Assembly: GCA_003164295.1 (NCBI GenBank)
Contig: PLTA01000034.1
Coordinates: 62,001 to 126,000 of the forward strand
DNA: 64,000 bases
Direction: 5' to 3'
DNA from: Candidatus Bathyarchaeota archaeon
GTDB taxonomy: Archaea; Thermoproteota; Bathyarchaeia; Bathyarchaeales; Bathycorpusculaceae
Below the pieces are notes generated by a model, which had not been told where the DNA came from, did no database searches, and worked only from the letters and a program-made list of their open reading frames with translations. Every line of letters starts with the position of its first letter. Position 1 is the first letter of the stretch. This document shows positions 1 to 8,792 of this stretch, piece after piece. The position numbers and the translations under genes are program-made.

Positions 1-2
1 AA

Positions 3-323
3 GCATTTGCTTATTTTGCCAACCAATATAACGTTACTCAACTGCCAATTTTAGGACCCTTTGAAGAAGAGCCCACGCCAGCCGACATCCAAAACGTAAT
101 CAATGCTATTAACCAGTATCATCTCAAATATGTAGGATATGAGTCACTTGAAAACCAAGCAATCCCAAACACAATTCATTCTGAAACAAATGCCACTTTG
201 ATAAATATGAATCCAATTGAAGGATTAACTCCACAACAAAAGGCGGCAGGCGACAATTACATTATATTAATGCAACAGGACATAAATAATATCCACTTGG
301 CCTTAACAAATGTCGGAAGCTAA
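3..323 (+). CDS. Zinc/manganese ABC transporter substrate-binding protein, C-terminal part
   Basis: The reading frame is open from the window edge to TAA at 321-323, giving about 106 residues of a protein whose start lies outside. It would be the extracytoplasmic metal-binding lipoprotein or tethered protein of a TroA/ZnuA-type importer. The visible part fits the C-terminal lobe: a conserved FANQYNVTQLPILGP-like strand/turn, then a segment resembling 'TPADIQNVINAINQY', then a final helix of about 20 residues. The strongest evidence is context: its end overlaps the next ATPase gene by 14 bp, and a matching permease follows. The exact metal cannot be told from this fragment. Confidence 0.75.
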   Translation, partial: AFAYFANQYNVTQLPILGPFEEEPTPADIQNVINAINQYHLKYVGYESLENQAIPNTIHSETNATLINMNPIEGLTPQQKAAGDNYIILMQQDINNIHLALTNVGS

Positions 324-1071
324 ATCCATCTTAGAAATTCGCGATCTTACTGTAAAGTTATCTAACGGAGTTACAGCCCTCGAAGGCATAAATATAGATG
401 TCAAGCAGAAAGATTTAATCGCATTAATCGGACCCAACGGAGCTGGAAAGTCAACCCTCCTAAAAGCCATTCTAGGTCTAATCAAACCAACAAGTGGCTC
501 AGTCACACTATTTGGGTCCAAAGACTTAAGCAAAAACCTAAAGTATGTAGGCTATGTTCCCCAAAGCGCCCAAGCAAGAGATCCAAACTTACCCTTCAGT
601 GTCTATGAAACAGTACTGTTAGGAAGAACTCCAGTCGCCGGTTTGCTCCATGGAATGGGTGCAAAAGATAGAGAAAAAGTTGATGAGACCCTAAAGATGT
701 TTGGCATATACGAGCTCAAAGATCGAAAAATTGGGCAGCTTTCTGGAGGGCAGTCTCAACGTGTTTTTTTGGCCAAAGCAATGGTTGCTGAACCAAAACT
801 GCTTTTGTTGGATGAGCCTACAAGTGGCGTTGACACCAGTTCAAAAAAAGAATTCTACAACATCCTTGATAAATTAAACAAAGAAAGAGGAATAACGGTT
901 ATACTTTCTTCACATGACATTGGCGTAATCACAAAGATAGCGAACAGAGTTCTTTGTCTAAACAGGTCCCAATTCTTCTGCGGTGAAAACGAAGACTTCC
1001 AAGCAGACATTGAAATTCACAAATTGTATGAGCATCCAGTGGAGCTTATGGAACATCATGATCACCCTTGA
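310..1071 (+). CDS. Metal ABC transporter ATP-binding protein (ZnuC/MntB type)
   Basis: This 253-residue ABC ATPase powers uptake of Zn2+ or Mn2+. All ABC signatures are visible: Walker A GPNGAGKST at residues 41-49, signature LSGGQ at about 144-148, Walker B LLLLDEPTSG at about 163-172 and the H-loop SSHD near 200-203. The tail is rich in His and Glu (ending MEHHDHP), which fits a metal transporter. ATG at 310 overlaps the upstream binding-protein gene by 14 bp, and its own end overlaps the permease start by 14 bp, so the three genes are one translationally coupled operon. Substrate specificity is inferred from family and context. Confidence 0.92.
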   Translation: MSEAKSILEIRDLTVKLSNGVTALEGINIDVKQKDLIALIGPNGAGKSTLLKAILGLIKPTSGSVTLFGSKDLSKNLKYVGYVPQSAQARDPNLPFSVYETVLLGRTPVAGLLHGMGAKDREKVDETLKMFGIYELKDRKIGQLSGGQSQRVFLAKAMVAEPKLLLLDEPTSGVDTSSKKEFYNILDKLNKERGITVILSSHDIGVITKIANRVLCLNRSQFFCGENEDFQADIEIHKLYEHPVELMEHHDHP

Positions 1072-1972
1072 CGCTTTCTCTTTACTCCAAGCGCCATTTA
1101 TGCAGCGAGCAATTCTCATAGCAATCATCATCGCACTGCTGAGCGCAATCCTGAGCATCTTTATTGTTTTAAAAAGAATCTCGCTCATCGGCGATGGACT
1201 TTCTCACACAGCATTCGGCGGCTATGCCCTTGGTTATTATATAACCGCCATCTTGTTTGGAAGCCTAGCCACTTACTCATATTTCGCAGGTATTATACCT
1301 CAATGGGTAGGCGCTATTACAGTTATTTTGGGTTCGATAGGTATCAATAAGGCTTTGCGGTCAACTAAAATCGCTGGAGACGCTGCAGTTGCTGTTTTCC
1401 TTCAGCTCGGTCTTGCCGCAGGTGTGACTTTAGTAAGTATTACAGGGGGCTTTGGAGTTAATCTTGAAAATCTACTTTTTGGCAGTATTCTAGCTGTTGA
1501 CTTTCAACAGATACTTATTGCAGGAATCGTGACCACTGTTTCGTTAGCCATAATTTTTCTTTTTTTCAAGGAATTGGTTTACATTACTTTTGATGAGACT
1601 CAAGCTCGCGCCGCTGGAATCAGAACCTGGGTCTACGATTATCTGCTTAGCATTCTGGCAGGCGTCACTGTAGTCATAGCGATACCTGTGGTGGGTGTGC
1701 TTTTGATGTCTGCCCTTCTTGTTTTGCCAGCATTAATAAGTACTCAAGTTACAAAATCTTTCAAACAAACAGTAATATTAGCACCAATAATTGGTTTAAT
1801 TACAGTCATATTTGGCATAATAATATCTGTAATTATAAATGCCGCTCCAGGGGGAACAATTGTCCTTACAGGTTTAGCAATTCTCGCAATCGTAATAATA
1901 GGTAAAAAAATCCAGAACAGTTCAAAACCCAATCAAATTAAGCCAAATCCAGCTAATTTAAAGAAAAATTGA
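1058..1972 (+). CDS. Metal ABC transporter permease (ABC-3 / ZnuB family)
   Basis: An integral membrane subunit of about 304 residues with at least eight hydrophobic segments. The family-typical stretch ITFDETQARAAGI, followed by VVIAIPVVGVLLMSALLVLP, marks the ABC-3 (zinc/manganese) permease family. I chose ATG at 1058, giving MITLDAFSLLQ, because it reproduces the 14-bp overlap seen between the two upstream genes. Earlier in-frame starts at 983 and 1028 would lengthen the overlap and add a non-hydrophobic tail. It forms the channel through which the metal from the upstream binding protein passes. Confidence 0.9.
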   Translation: MITLDAFSLLQAPFMQRAILIAIIIALLSAILSIFIVLKRISLIGDGLSHTAFGGYALGYYITAILFGSLATYSYFAGIIPQWVGAITVILGSIGINKALRSTKIAGDAAVAVFLQLGLAAGVTLVSITGGFGVNLENLLFGSILAVDFQQILIAGIVTTVSLAIIFLFFKELVYITFDETQARAAGIRTWVYDYLLSILAGVTVVIAIPVVGVLLMSALLVLPALISTQVTKSFKQTVILAPIIGLITVIFGIIISVIINAAPGGTIVLTGLAILAIVIIGKKIQNSSKPNQIKPNPANLKKN

Positions 1973-1977
1973 GAGGC

Positions 1978-2550
1978 TTAGTAGTTTTCTACCCAAGCTT
2001 CAAAGAACGCTTTTGGATGAGCACATACTGGGCAATTTTCTGGGGCTTCTTTGCCTTCGAAAACGAAACCGCAGTTTCTGCATTTCCATTTGATTGGTTG
2101 ATCTTTCTTGAAGACTTTACTTTGCTCCATGCTTTCAACTAATTTGTTGTATCTTCTTTCATGGTAAGCTTCTACTCTTGCAACCATTCGAAAAGTTGCA
2201 GCTACCTCCAGAAAACCCTCTTGTTGAGCAATATCTCCAAAATTTGGGTAAAGTTTGCCCCACTCAAGTTTTTCGCCTGCAGCTGCTGCCTTGAGATTGT
2301 CAACGGTTGATCCCTTTATGCCAGCTGGGTAAGAAGCAGTGATTTCAGCTATTCCGCCCTTAAGATGGTTAAAGAAAAGTTCCGCATGTTCCTTCTCATT
2401 GCCTGCTGTTTCCTCGAAAATTCCTCCGATTTGCTCATAACCTTCTTTTTTGGCAATGCTTGCAAAGAATGTGTATCGGTTTCGTGCTTGTGATTCTCCT
2501 GCAAACGCTGCAAGGAGGTTCTTTTCTGTTTGGCTACCTTTAAAATCCAT
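1978..2550 (-). CDS. Rubrerythrin
   Basis: A 190-residue cytoplasmic non-haem iron protein that reduces hydrogen peroxide in anaerobes. The N-terminal ferritin-like diiron domain shows the Glu/His ligand pattern (EKEH at about 52-55 and EAYHERRY near 128). The C-terminal rubredoxin-like knuckles are CRNCG and CPVC. Start ATG at 2550 gives MDFKGSQTEKNL, the normal family N-terminus; an upstream in-frame start at 2580 adds only a hydrophobic non-family stub. The gene is convergent with the metal-transporter operon, five bases after its end. Its presence implies an anaerobic lifestyle with peroxide defence. Confidence 0.95.
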   Translation of the reverse strand: MDFKGSQTEKNLLAAFAGESQARNRYTFFASIAKKEGYEQIGGIFEETAGNEKEHAELFFNHLKGGIAEITASYPAGIKGSTVDNLKAAAAGEKLEWGKLYPNFGDIAQQEGFLEVAATFRMVARVEAYHERRYNKLVESMEQSKVFKKDQPIKWKCRNCGFVFEGKEAPENCPVCAHPKAFFEAWVENY

Positions 2551-2655
2551 AATAATAACACCAAGTAAATTAAAGTTCAAGTGAAAAATAAAAGTGTTCC
2601 GTGCAAATTTTTTTTCTTTATGTATATGCTTTTATGCCGCTTACACTAAATAGTT

Positions 2656-2729
2656 TTTTGCCGAATGATGAGAAGGCATTAGCTTGACATTAATTTGGAT
2701 GAGAGATCAGAGTTACTCAGACGGCAAAA
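2656..2729 (+). ncRNA. Candidate C/D box sRNA
   Basis: The geometry of an archaeal methylation-guide RNA is visible. An 8-bp terminal stem (TTTTGCCG at 2656-2663 with CGGCAAAA at 2722-2729) encloses a perfect C box ATGATGA (2665-2671), a 12-nt guide (2672-2683), a D'-like TTGA (2684-2687), a degenerate C' (ATGAGAG, 2699-2705), a second 12-nt guide (2706-2717) and a D-like box CAGA (2718-2721). The 12-nt guide spacing and the stem argue against chance. The D boxes deviate from CUGA. The first guide is nearly complementary to the conserved 16S helix-8 sequence GCUAAUACC. Confidence 0.5.
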
Positions 2730-2958
2730 GACGACTAACTATAAATTCTTAAAACAAATTGTATGCGAAAAGAATTCGGTTGACTAATTCCAATTATTCA
2801 TCCACTTTAGAGAGTTCAACGCTCTTTCGGGTTCAAATTCATAGATTTCTTCTTTGCTTAACCCCAATGCAGATTATTGCCTATATGATTACTACTGAAA
2901 TGCACCGTCTTTTCTTGTAACTATAATAGATTTCTAATCAAGATTGACAATTCGAAAC

Positions 2959-2972
2959 TGTTAAAATATATT
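2959..2972 (+). promoter_or_regulatory. Possible TATA box of the receiver/kinase pseudogene
   Basis: The AT-rich stretch TTAAAATATATTT lies about 25 bases upstream of the ATG at 2990. That spacing would place transcription start at or next to the ATG, so the message would be leaderless, which is common in archaea. There is no Shine-Dalgarno sequence before this ATG, which agrees. Confidence 0.3.
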
Positions 2973-2989
2973 TCTTAATAAACTGCTCT

Positions 2990-3615
2990 ATGCAAAATAC
3001 CGTAAATAACGAAGAGGCGCATGGAATTAAGATTAGCCCTTGTATCTCAAGCGACCCCGAAGATACTTGCCTAAAACGCTGTTTTCGTATTTTGCATGTC
3101 GATGATGATTTTTCTTTATTGGAAGTTTCGAAGCAAATACTCTCGGTGGAAAATAATTTTGAGGTAGAGAATGCTATCTCCGTTGATGAAGCCTATGAAA
3201 AAATGCAAAAGCAATCTTACGATGCGGTTGTTTCTGACTACGAGATGTCTCAAAAAAATGGATTGGAATTCCTAAAAGCGCTCAGAGATAAGAAAATTGA
3301 TATTGCGTTTATATTATTTAGTTAAGAACGCTATAGATGCAATGCCTGCCGGTGGTACAATAACTATTAGCTACAAACAAACAAGCGATAACTATGAAAT
3401 TTTTATCGTTGATACTGGGAGCGGTATTCAAGAAGAAATCCTTCCCAGACTTTTCTCGCCTTTGCAAACAACCAAGGCTCAGGGAATGGGATTCGGCTTA
3501 GCAATATGCAAACGTATTATCGAAGGCTCATAAAGGAAAAATTGGTGTTGAAACAAGTAAAGACAAAGGAACTAAATTTATTCTTACTTTGCCAATCGAA
3601 AATAGGCAGCTTTAA
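2990..3615 (+). pseudogene. Remnant of a receiver/sensor histidine kinase protein with internal deletion and frameshift
   Basis: The first part (2990 to about 3316) encodes a CheY-like receiver: HVDDDFSLLEVSKQIL holds the acidic pocket and DAVVSDYEM the phospho-acceptor Asp. It stops in mid-domain at IAFILF. With a change of frame, the sequence continues directly into the N-box of a GHKL ATPase (LVKNAIDAMPAGG), then DTGSGI and GMGFGLAICKRI, so the receiver C-terminus, any PAS domains and the His-phosphotransfer region are missing. A second one-base frameshift near 3526 separates the last 30 codons, which end at TAA 3613-3615. The result cannot act as a kinase. It resembles the intact kinase at 17.6-20.7 kb in its ATPase part. 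Confidence 0.85.
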
Positions 3616-3749
3616 AAGAATATATAGAGTTTAGAAAAGAGCGCTACCTATTAAAAAAGTGTAATTTTTGAGAAACCATTTTAGTTAAGATTCCTTTTTA
3701 GACACGATGAGGCAGAACCGGTTTCAAATTAAGGTGATTTTAAAAACGT

Positions 3750-4043
3750 TTATGGTAAACTTTGTGTTTTTCTTGGACCTCGAGCTTTTACGATCGGATT
3801 TTCTTGTGGAATTTCTCGGAAGTATTTTAAAACATTTATGCCGCGTTCTGTAATTGTGTATACCTTTCTTAGTTTTTCAATAGTTTGTTCTTCAACCAGT
3901 CCTTGCTTGATTAGAAAGTTCAGACATCCGCTAAGTTCGTCAAAGATGATATTATCCTTGTCTACGATTTTACTTAGCTTTGATGGACCATTTAGGGCCA
4001 GTACTTTGAGGATCTCAACGTGAGTTTCAAGTTTTGTTCGCAT
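3750..4043 (-). CDS. Small winged-helix transcriptional regulator (paralogue 1 of 3)
   Basis: A 97-residue DNA-binding protein of the ArnR1-like / HTH_45 type. Helices of the winged helix are recognisable in ETHVEILKVLALNGPSKLSKI and FLIKQGLVEEQ, followed by the wing (KVYTITERGINVLKYFREI). It is clearly related to the genes at 6627-6929 and 9979-10275, sharing the start pattern M-R-x-K-L-E-x-H/Y-I/V and the wing motif xRGIxVLxYFxE. The start is ATG at 4043. A TATA-like TTATAA lies at 4101-4106. The target genes are unknown; the neighbouring UbiA units are candidates. Confidence 0.85.
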   Translation of the reverse strand: MRTKLETHVEILKVLALNGPSKLSKIVDKDNIIFDELSGCLNFLIKQGLVEEQTIEKLRKVYTITERGINVLKYFREIPQENPIVKARGPRKTQSLP

Positions 4044-4369
4044 TGCTTTAAGCCCGCTTCGGTTTAATCTGAGGTATCTACAATTATCGTAACCAAGCGT
4101 TTATAAGCTTTATCATATTTGCACTGATTTAATTCAGATAATAGAATTTTTTATCAAAAAAATTGATATTTTCGCTAAAAAAACAAATTAAAGACCATAT
4201 ACAATACTAATAATATTTAGAAAATGTTTCTGAGAGGAAGCGCTTTCCCGAAAAATTGGCTTAAAAGAAAAGCAGTTTGCTAGAATTATTTGGTTTGAAT
4301 TCTCTAAAAAGTTGAACGAACTTCCAAAAACCCTTATGCAGCTGTCTTTGAATAAATCGGTCTCTTAAG

Positions 4370-4627
4370 TTATATTTTTCTAAAAAGTTGCGCTATTAAA
4401 TCTTCAAGAATTACTTCTGCTTCAACATCGGAAATTTTATCTTTTTTCTTATGTTCGTTTACGTGGGCTTCTAACGATGTATTCATCTCTTTCAAATCAG
4501 GCACTAACAATATTTGGGCTCCGCATCGGCAGGTTATCGTGGATTTATCACGCATCGAAGCCCGAAGTCCACACTTTCTTTCAGCACTCCTCCCGGTGTA
4601 ATTTGAACCAGAATCCAAGTTATTCAT
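4370..4627 (-). CDS. Small conserved protein with a CxC/HxxxH putative metal site
   Basis: An 85-residue protein that I do not recognise by name. It has a Cys near residue 19, the pair CRCG near 33-36 and, after VPDLKEMNTSLEA, the pair H-V-N-E-H. A zinc-binding fold is plausible. The C-terminal third is helical and acidic (VEAEVILEDLIAQLFRKI). ATG at 4627 is preceded by GAGG at suitable spacing, which supports translation. It stands alone between the first winged-helix regulator and the first regulator/UbiA unit. The function is unknown. Confidence 0.7.
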   Translation of the reverse strand: MNNLDSGSNYTGRSAERKCGLRASMRDKSTITCRCGAQILLVPDLKEMNTSLEAHVNEHKKKDKISDVEAEVILEDLIAQLFRKI

Positions 4628-4845
4628 TAATATCCGCCTCGCATTGATGTTCTTCCCAATTTTTTTCTTCTATTAAAAACATATCTCACGACACGGTGAA
4701 AAGCAAACTTGGATTTAAAACATGCTGACAAGAAATAGAACCCACTTAACAAAAGAGTAGTTAGTGACAAAAAAGGTAAATGCTATATGGTGTAACAGCG
4801 TAACTATGAACATATGTTAGGTCACTTCTGTGAGTAGAATCTAAA

Positions 4846-5628
4846 TTGATCAAAGAAACACCCAATACCAGCTACGAAAAATTAGCTTCAATAATTAATA
4901 CTTTAGACGACTCTAACACTCTGAGACTTTTTGATCAAGCCGTAGTAGGATTCGAAAGTGGAAAAGAAACTATAGAAATGCTTAAAATGACACCCAGAAA
5001 ATACTACAGAAGTCTAAAAAAACTAAACAACTCGGGACTAATTCTATTCTTTGAAAACAAATACAAATTATCTGAACTAGGAGAATTCATGCATCAAATA
5101 TTATTCAATGAAATCGCGACCTACCTGTTCGGAGACCAAACACTCTTAGAACCGCTCAAAAAAATGGGAACCAAAACCGAAATAAGAATTATTAACAATT
5201 ACTGCGATCTCACAAGTTTAATTGCAACTTCAATTGAAAAATCAAAATCAGAAATTCTCCTTGCCACAAGATACCTAGATATGGTCGTGGTCCAAAGCAT
5301 AGTGTTTGCCCTACAGAGAAACGTCAAAATAAAAACGATCACAAATGAAAAAATCGATTTTTCAGCCTTTATAAAATTGATAGGGTTTTTCTTGAAAAAC
5401 ATCCGACCAAACCCCTTAAAATTCGTCGCAGGACGTGACAACTACAGGGTAGGAAGCATTCCATTCTCGTTCATTATAGTTGATGATGAAGTAACCATTT
5501 TTGAAATCCCAGACAAAGAATTTCAACTCGCGTTCGTTTCAAGCGATAAAGAAGTGGCAAAAGGCCTGACGAACCTTTTCTGGGAAACTTGGAAAGAATC
5601 CAAAACGCTTCGCATTCCAAATCTTTAA
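4846..5628 (+). CDS. Winged-helix regulator with C-terminal sensor-like domain, paired with UbiA
   Basis: A 260-residue protein. Residues about 20-85 form a winged helix (EMLKMTPRKYYRSLKKLNNSGLILF, then the wing ENKYKLSELGEFM). The remaining 160 residues (SEILLATRYLDMVVVQSIV ... FSFIIVDDEVTIFEI) resemble the effector half of archaeal FilR1/DUF1724 or TrmB-like regulators. It starts with TTG at 4846 without a clear ribosome binding site. The downstream UbiA gene begins within or just after its end, so the two are probably co-transcribed. The same pairing occurs, on the opposite strand, at 7723-9578. It likely controls the adjoining prenyltransferase in response to an unknown ligand. Confidence 0.75.
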   Translation: MIKETPNTSYEKLASIINTLDDSNTLRLFDQAVVGFESGKETIEMLKMTPRKYYRSLKKLNNSGLILFFENKYKLSELGEFMHQILFNEIATYLFGDQTLLEPLKKMGTKTEIRIINNYCDLTSLIATSIEKSKSEILLATRYLDMVVVQSIVFALQRNVKIKTITNEKIDFSAFIKLIGFFLKNIRPNPLKFVAGRDNYRVGSIPFSFIIVDDEVTIFEIPDKEFQLAFVSSDKEVAKGLTNLFWETWKESKTLRIPNL

Positions 5629-5654
5629 AAAGAAAAGTAACGGGCGGTTCAATA

Positions 5655-6518
5655 TTGTGGAAGAAGTTACGCGCCTTCATAGAACTAACCAAAGTTTTCA
5701 GTAGTTCAAAATCCACCCTATATTATGGTTTTTGCACTTTCATTGGAAGCCTTTTAGCGTCGTCATGGAGACTTCCAATCGAAACAACTTTCATGGCTAC
5801 ATTTGCAATGACTCTTTCATCATTTGCAATATATGCCTTAAACGATGTATATGATGCAAAAATTGATCAGATCAATGACTTTGGGAGACCGATTCCTTCA
5901 GGGAGGGTGACAATACAAGAGGCTAAAATTCTGACTACGACGTTCTTTGTGGCTAGCGCGGCTATTGCAGTTACCGTTAACTTGGCAGTTTTTCTATTTG
6001 TCGTAATTTTCTCAATTTTAGGCATTTTGTATTCAGTGCCGCCTGTAAGATTCAAAGATGGCTTATTCGCAAACATCTGCTGGGGGTTAGGAATAGCAAC
6101 GACAATTCTTGGGGGCGCAAGTGTCATCACAATTAATATCCCTTCAATTGTTGCTGCTTTTACATTGGGTTTCTTAACAGCCGGTTGCGGTTTAACAAAA
6201 GATCTGAAAGATCTAGATGGAGACAGAGCGATGAACGTGCACACTCTACCAATTATTTTTGGCGAAAAAAAGGCAATTAAAATTATGACAGCGGCGTCGA
6301 TTGTTGGATTTCCATTATTATTCTGGGACCTCATATTTAACGGATTTAACATGGCCTACTTTGCTATTATCACTTTGACAATTGTTTTGTTTGCTTATAG
6401 CCTTCTCATTCTATATCGTAAACCGGGCTCGAAAATCACATATGAAAAAGCATATAAATTGCAGGCTTATTCAGGAATTCTTATAATTTTGGCGTTCATA
6501 ATCGCAGCGTTGACATAG
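5655..6518 (+). CDS. UbiA-family prenyltransferase (copy 1)
   Basis: A polytopic membrane enzyme of about 287 residues that would transfer an isoprenyl chain from its diphosphate to an acceptor. Both Asp-rich Mg-diphosphate motifs are present: NDVYDAKID at about residues 62-70 and DLKDLDGD at about 183-190, with eight or nine hydrophobic helices. TTG at 5655, preceded by CGGGCGG, gives a family-typical length; an in-frame TTG at 5589 would overlap the upstream regulator by 40 bp. The acceptor is unclear. Archaeal members make the ether lipid DGGGP, quinones or other prenylated products, and pairing with a dedicated regulator argues against a housekeeping role. Confidence 0.88.
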   Translation: MWKKLRAFIELTKVFSSSKSTLYYGFCTFIGSLLASSWRLPIETTFMATFAMTLSSFAIYALNDVYDAKIDQINDFGRPIPSGRVTIQEAKILTTTFFVASAAIAVTVNLAVFLFVVIFSILGILYSVPPVRFKDGLFANICWGLGIATTILGGASVITINIPSIVAAFTLGFLTAGCGLTKDLKDLDGDRAMNVHTLPIIFGEKKAIKIMTAASIVGFPLLFWDLIFNGFNMAYFAIITLTIVLFAYSLLILYRKPGSKITYEKAYKLQAYSGILIILAFIIAALT

Positions 6519-6626
6519 ACTCAAACATGGAAGATTAGAATCCAACCTTTCTAAAATGCCTCGAAGTTTGGTATTTATCATTAATTCTCTCGGGATAAGA
6601 TGAGCGAAAAGGGTGGTTCGCAAGAT

Positions 6627-6929
6627 TTAGTATAGCAGTAGCGCTCGGCTTTTTTGACTCTGGGGTTCTTCTATGATTGGTAGTACTTTTGTAAGTTCTC
6701 GGAAGTACTTCAATACATTTATGCCGCGTTGGGTGATCACAAAAATTATGTGTTCTTTTTTAATAGTTCGTTTTTCGACGAGGTTTTGGTTGATTAGAAA
6801 TTCTAGATCTTCTTTGAGTTGGCCGCAATTGACGTTGGCTTTGTACATGATGTGTGTCAATTTTAACGGTCCCTTGTTTGCCAACACGTTCAAGATGGCT
6901 ATGTATGTTTCTAGTTTTGATCTTCTCAT
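6627..6929 (-). CDS. Small winged-helix transcriptional regulator (paralogue 2 of 3)
   Basis: A 100-residue ArnR1-like/HTH_45-type DNA-binding protein. Related motifs are KLETYIAILNVLANKGPLKL at the first helix, FLINQNLVEKRT at the recognition region and FVITQRGINVLKYFRE in the wing. ATG at 6929 is preceded by GAGGAGCG, a good Shine-Dalgarno. The 11-mer GAATTAAACAA occurs upstream (complement of 7013-7023) and also upstream of paralogue 3, so the two may share an operator. It sits directly after the first UbiA gene in convergent orientation. Confidence 0.85.
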   Translation of the reverse strand: MRRSKLETYIAILNVLANKGPLKLTHIMYKANVNCGQLKEDLEFLINQNLVEKRTIKKEHIIFVITQRGINVLKYFRELTKVLPIIEEPQSQKSRALLLY

Positions 6930-7722
6930 TTTCGCTCCTCTTTACTGGGCGTTGATTGTATATCTCTCCATGTTGTGGGTCAGATAGTTATGAAAGTTTT
7001 GTTTTTTCCCATTTGTTTAATTCATGAAATTATGATTTTTATTGGCAAATTAGATATTTATATGTAAAAATGAATCATAAATTAATAAAGTGAATGTAAT
7101 TATTGACTATTTGCAATATGCTTGTGACCTATGCCCTGTCTACTAAGACTTATTATATTCTTTTCAGATAACTACCGGCATGACTTTATGGGATAAGGAA
7201 AAGGCATGGCAAGAGGGGCATTCAGGAAAACAACTTTATTTACCAAAAATCGTGCCAGCATGTTTGAAGCCAATAAAACACATATGCCTATTATCACATG
7301 TGCTTGAGGCTTCAAAATTTTGGTAGTGCCTAATTTGAAAGCCATGAACTATAAGAAAGCAATTGGGGTTCCAAGAAATTTGACAGAGCAGTTTTCACTC
7401 AAGTAGCAAACTAATCTGTCAATGTAAATTAGTTGCGTTTGAATATCCACACCCAAGAACTTTTAGCCAGGAACTTAAACAAACGTGGCAATCATCAGGT
7501 TGAGGATTATTGATCTATTCTTAAGTTGTGGTCCTCAACGTAATCTTCCAATTGATTGGAACATATGCGAATATCTGAAGTTAAATCGGTTAGAACTCAA
7601 CAGCCTTCTGTTAAAGTATCCCAAATCTCCCATTTGTCTAATTTTTGTCTCTCTGGTAATTGAATATTAAACAGGGCTTTTATCAAATCTTATTTCTGAG
7701 TGAAATACGATAACCTATTTGA
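6930..7722. other. Gene-poor stretch, probably decayed
   Basis: About 790 bases between convergent units hold no convincing gene. The short open frames (for example 7485-7670) have no start signal and no protein-like pattern. The notable content is an 85-base region of nested inverted repeats at 7241-7325 and the AT-rich promoter region of the winged-helix gene at 6929. Confidence 0.5.
7241..7325. repeat. Nested inverted repeats able to form a long imperfect hairpin
   Basis: Three matched arms are nested in order: TACCAAAAAT (7241-7250) with ATTTTGGTA (7317-7325), TTTGAAGCC (7263-7271) with GGCTTCAAA (7308-7316), and CACAT (7279-7283) with ATGTG (7298-7302). The collinear nesting suggests one folded element, either RNA or the remains of a small palindromic mobile element. 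No gene start lies within 300 bases. Confidence 0.55.
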
Positions 7723-8634
7723 TTAACGCAAGATAGCTTTTATGAATCCTGCTATAGGTATCCATTTTCCTTCAACAACTGGTTCCCAACGGATTCTTTT
7801 ATGATCGTTGCCAACGAAAAGCCAAATTATTAAGAAACTAAATAGAACACTGAAGATTGATAAAGAAACTAATTGAATAATTAATCCGTTTAAAATAGAA
7901 AACATTACCAGTAATCCCGCGAAAGTGTTTATAATCACTAAAAAGAATTTTGTCCTGAGTTTTCCCAAAACCATGGGAATCGTGGTTACTCCAGAAACCT
8001 TGTCCCCTCTCATATCTAAGGTGTCAAAGATAACTTCCTTTACCAGCACTTGAATAAATATGAAAGCGAAAACAAAGATTACTTTTTGAAATTCTACGGT
8101 TCCAAGTGCATATGGCAGCAAAGCTCCTGTTGCAGCCCAGCTAAGTGCGACTGAAATGCTTTTAACTCCTGTAATTTCTTTAAGTCGAGGCAAGGTTTTT
8201 ACTACTCTGACACTGTAAACCAGACCAATCACAAAAGGCATTGACAAAACAAGAAGAACCTTTAAACCTTCTAAAGCGCCAATTGAGAGACAAACAATCA
8301 TTGCGGAAATCGAAGCAATCACATAATATAATCGAGATTTTGGTTCAACATTTGGTGAATTGACAGCATCCTCTATCTTATCAGTAGCCTTATTCAAACT
8401 ATATATAGAAAAAGTTACGAGGAACGCTGCCAAAACAATCTCTGGGTCGATGCTATGTCCATATACCAGAAAACTAAAAATTACAACCAGCGATGCATAC
8501 AAAGATAGGGAAAGAGATGTTGAAGTCATGAACTTTAAGATTTTGCGTGCTTGGAAATAGGTTATTTTTAGAAGGTGATATGGATAATTTTTTGAGGTTT
8601 TTGTTGGTTCTATTTGAGTGGCTAGGTCCTTCAT
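7723..8634 (-). CDS. UbiA-family prenyltransferase (copy 2)
   Basis: A 303-residue polytopic membrane protein. The first Asp motif reads NKATDKIED (residues 81-89) and the second DTLDMRGD (204-211), followed by TTIPMVLGKLRTKF, a pattern typical of UbiA enzymes. The N-terminus has an extra 30 polar residues before the first helix. ATG at 8634 follows GGGAG at good spacing. It is divergent in sequence from copy 1, so the two do not look like a recent duplication, yet each is next to a related regulator. It lies downstream of the regulator at 8793-9578 on the same strand. Acceptor and prenyl donor cannot be told from sequence. Confidence 0.87.
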   Translation of the reverse strand: MKDLATQIEPTKTSKNYPYHLLKITYFQARKILKFMTSTSLSLSLYASLVVIFSFLVYGHSIDPEIVLAAFLVTFSIYSLNKATDKIEDAVNSPNVEPKSRLYYVIASISAMIVCLSIGALEGLKVLLVLSMPFVIGLVYSVRVVKTLPRLKEITGVKSISVALSWAATGALLPYALGTVEFQKVIFVFAFIFIQVLVKEVIFDTLDMRGDKVSGVTTIPMVLGKLRTKFFLVIINTFAGLLVMFSILNGLIIQLVSLSIFSVLFSFLIIWLFVGNDHKRIRWEPVVEGKWIPIAGFIKAILR

Positions 8635-8792
8635 GGAAGTTCTCCCAGCCGAAAATGGATTTAAAATAGTTATGAGACTTATGAAGTACTAATCTATATT
8701 CAAAATCAATCTTTCCTCATTCAGTTAGTCAAGTTAGCATCCTAATAAAATGAACTAGTTAATCCAATTGAAGAAAAAAAAGTATTGTTTTC

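Noticed and set aside
2815..2850. tRNA T-loop-like GGGTTCAAATTC
   Set aside because: No matching acceptor, D or anticodon arm is found around it.
7485..7670. Plus-strand frame of 61 codons
   Set aside because: No ribosome binding site and no protein-like pattern; it lies in a gap that looks decayed.
8360..8560. Plus-strand frame opposite UbiA copy 2
   Set aside because: It is the complement of conserved membrane helices and has no start signal.
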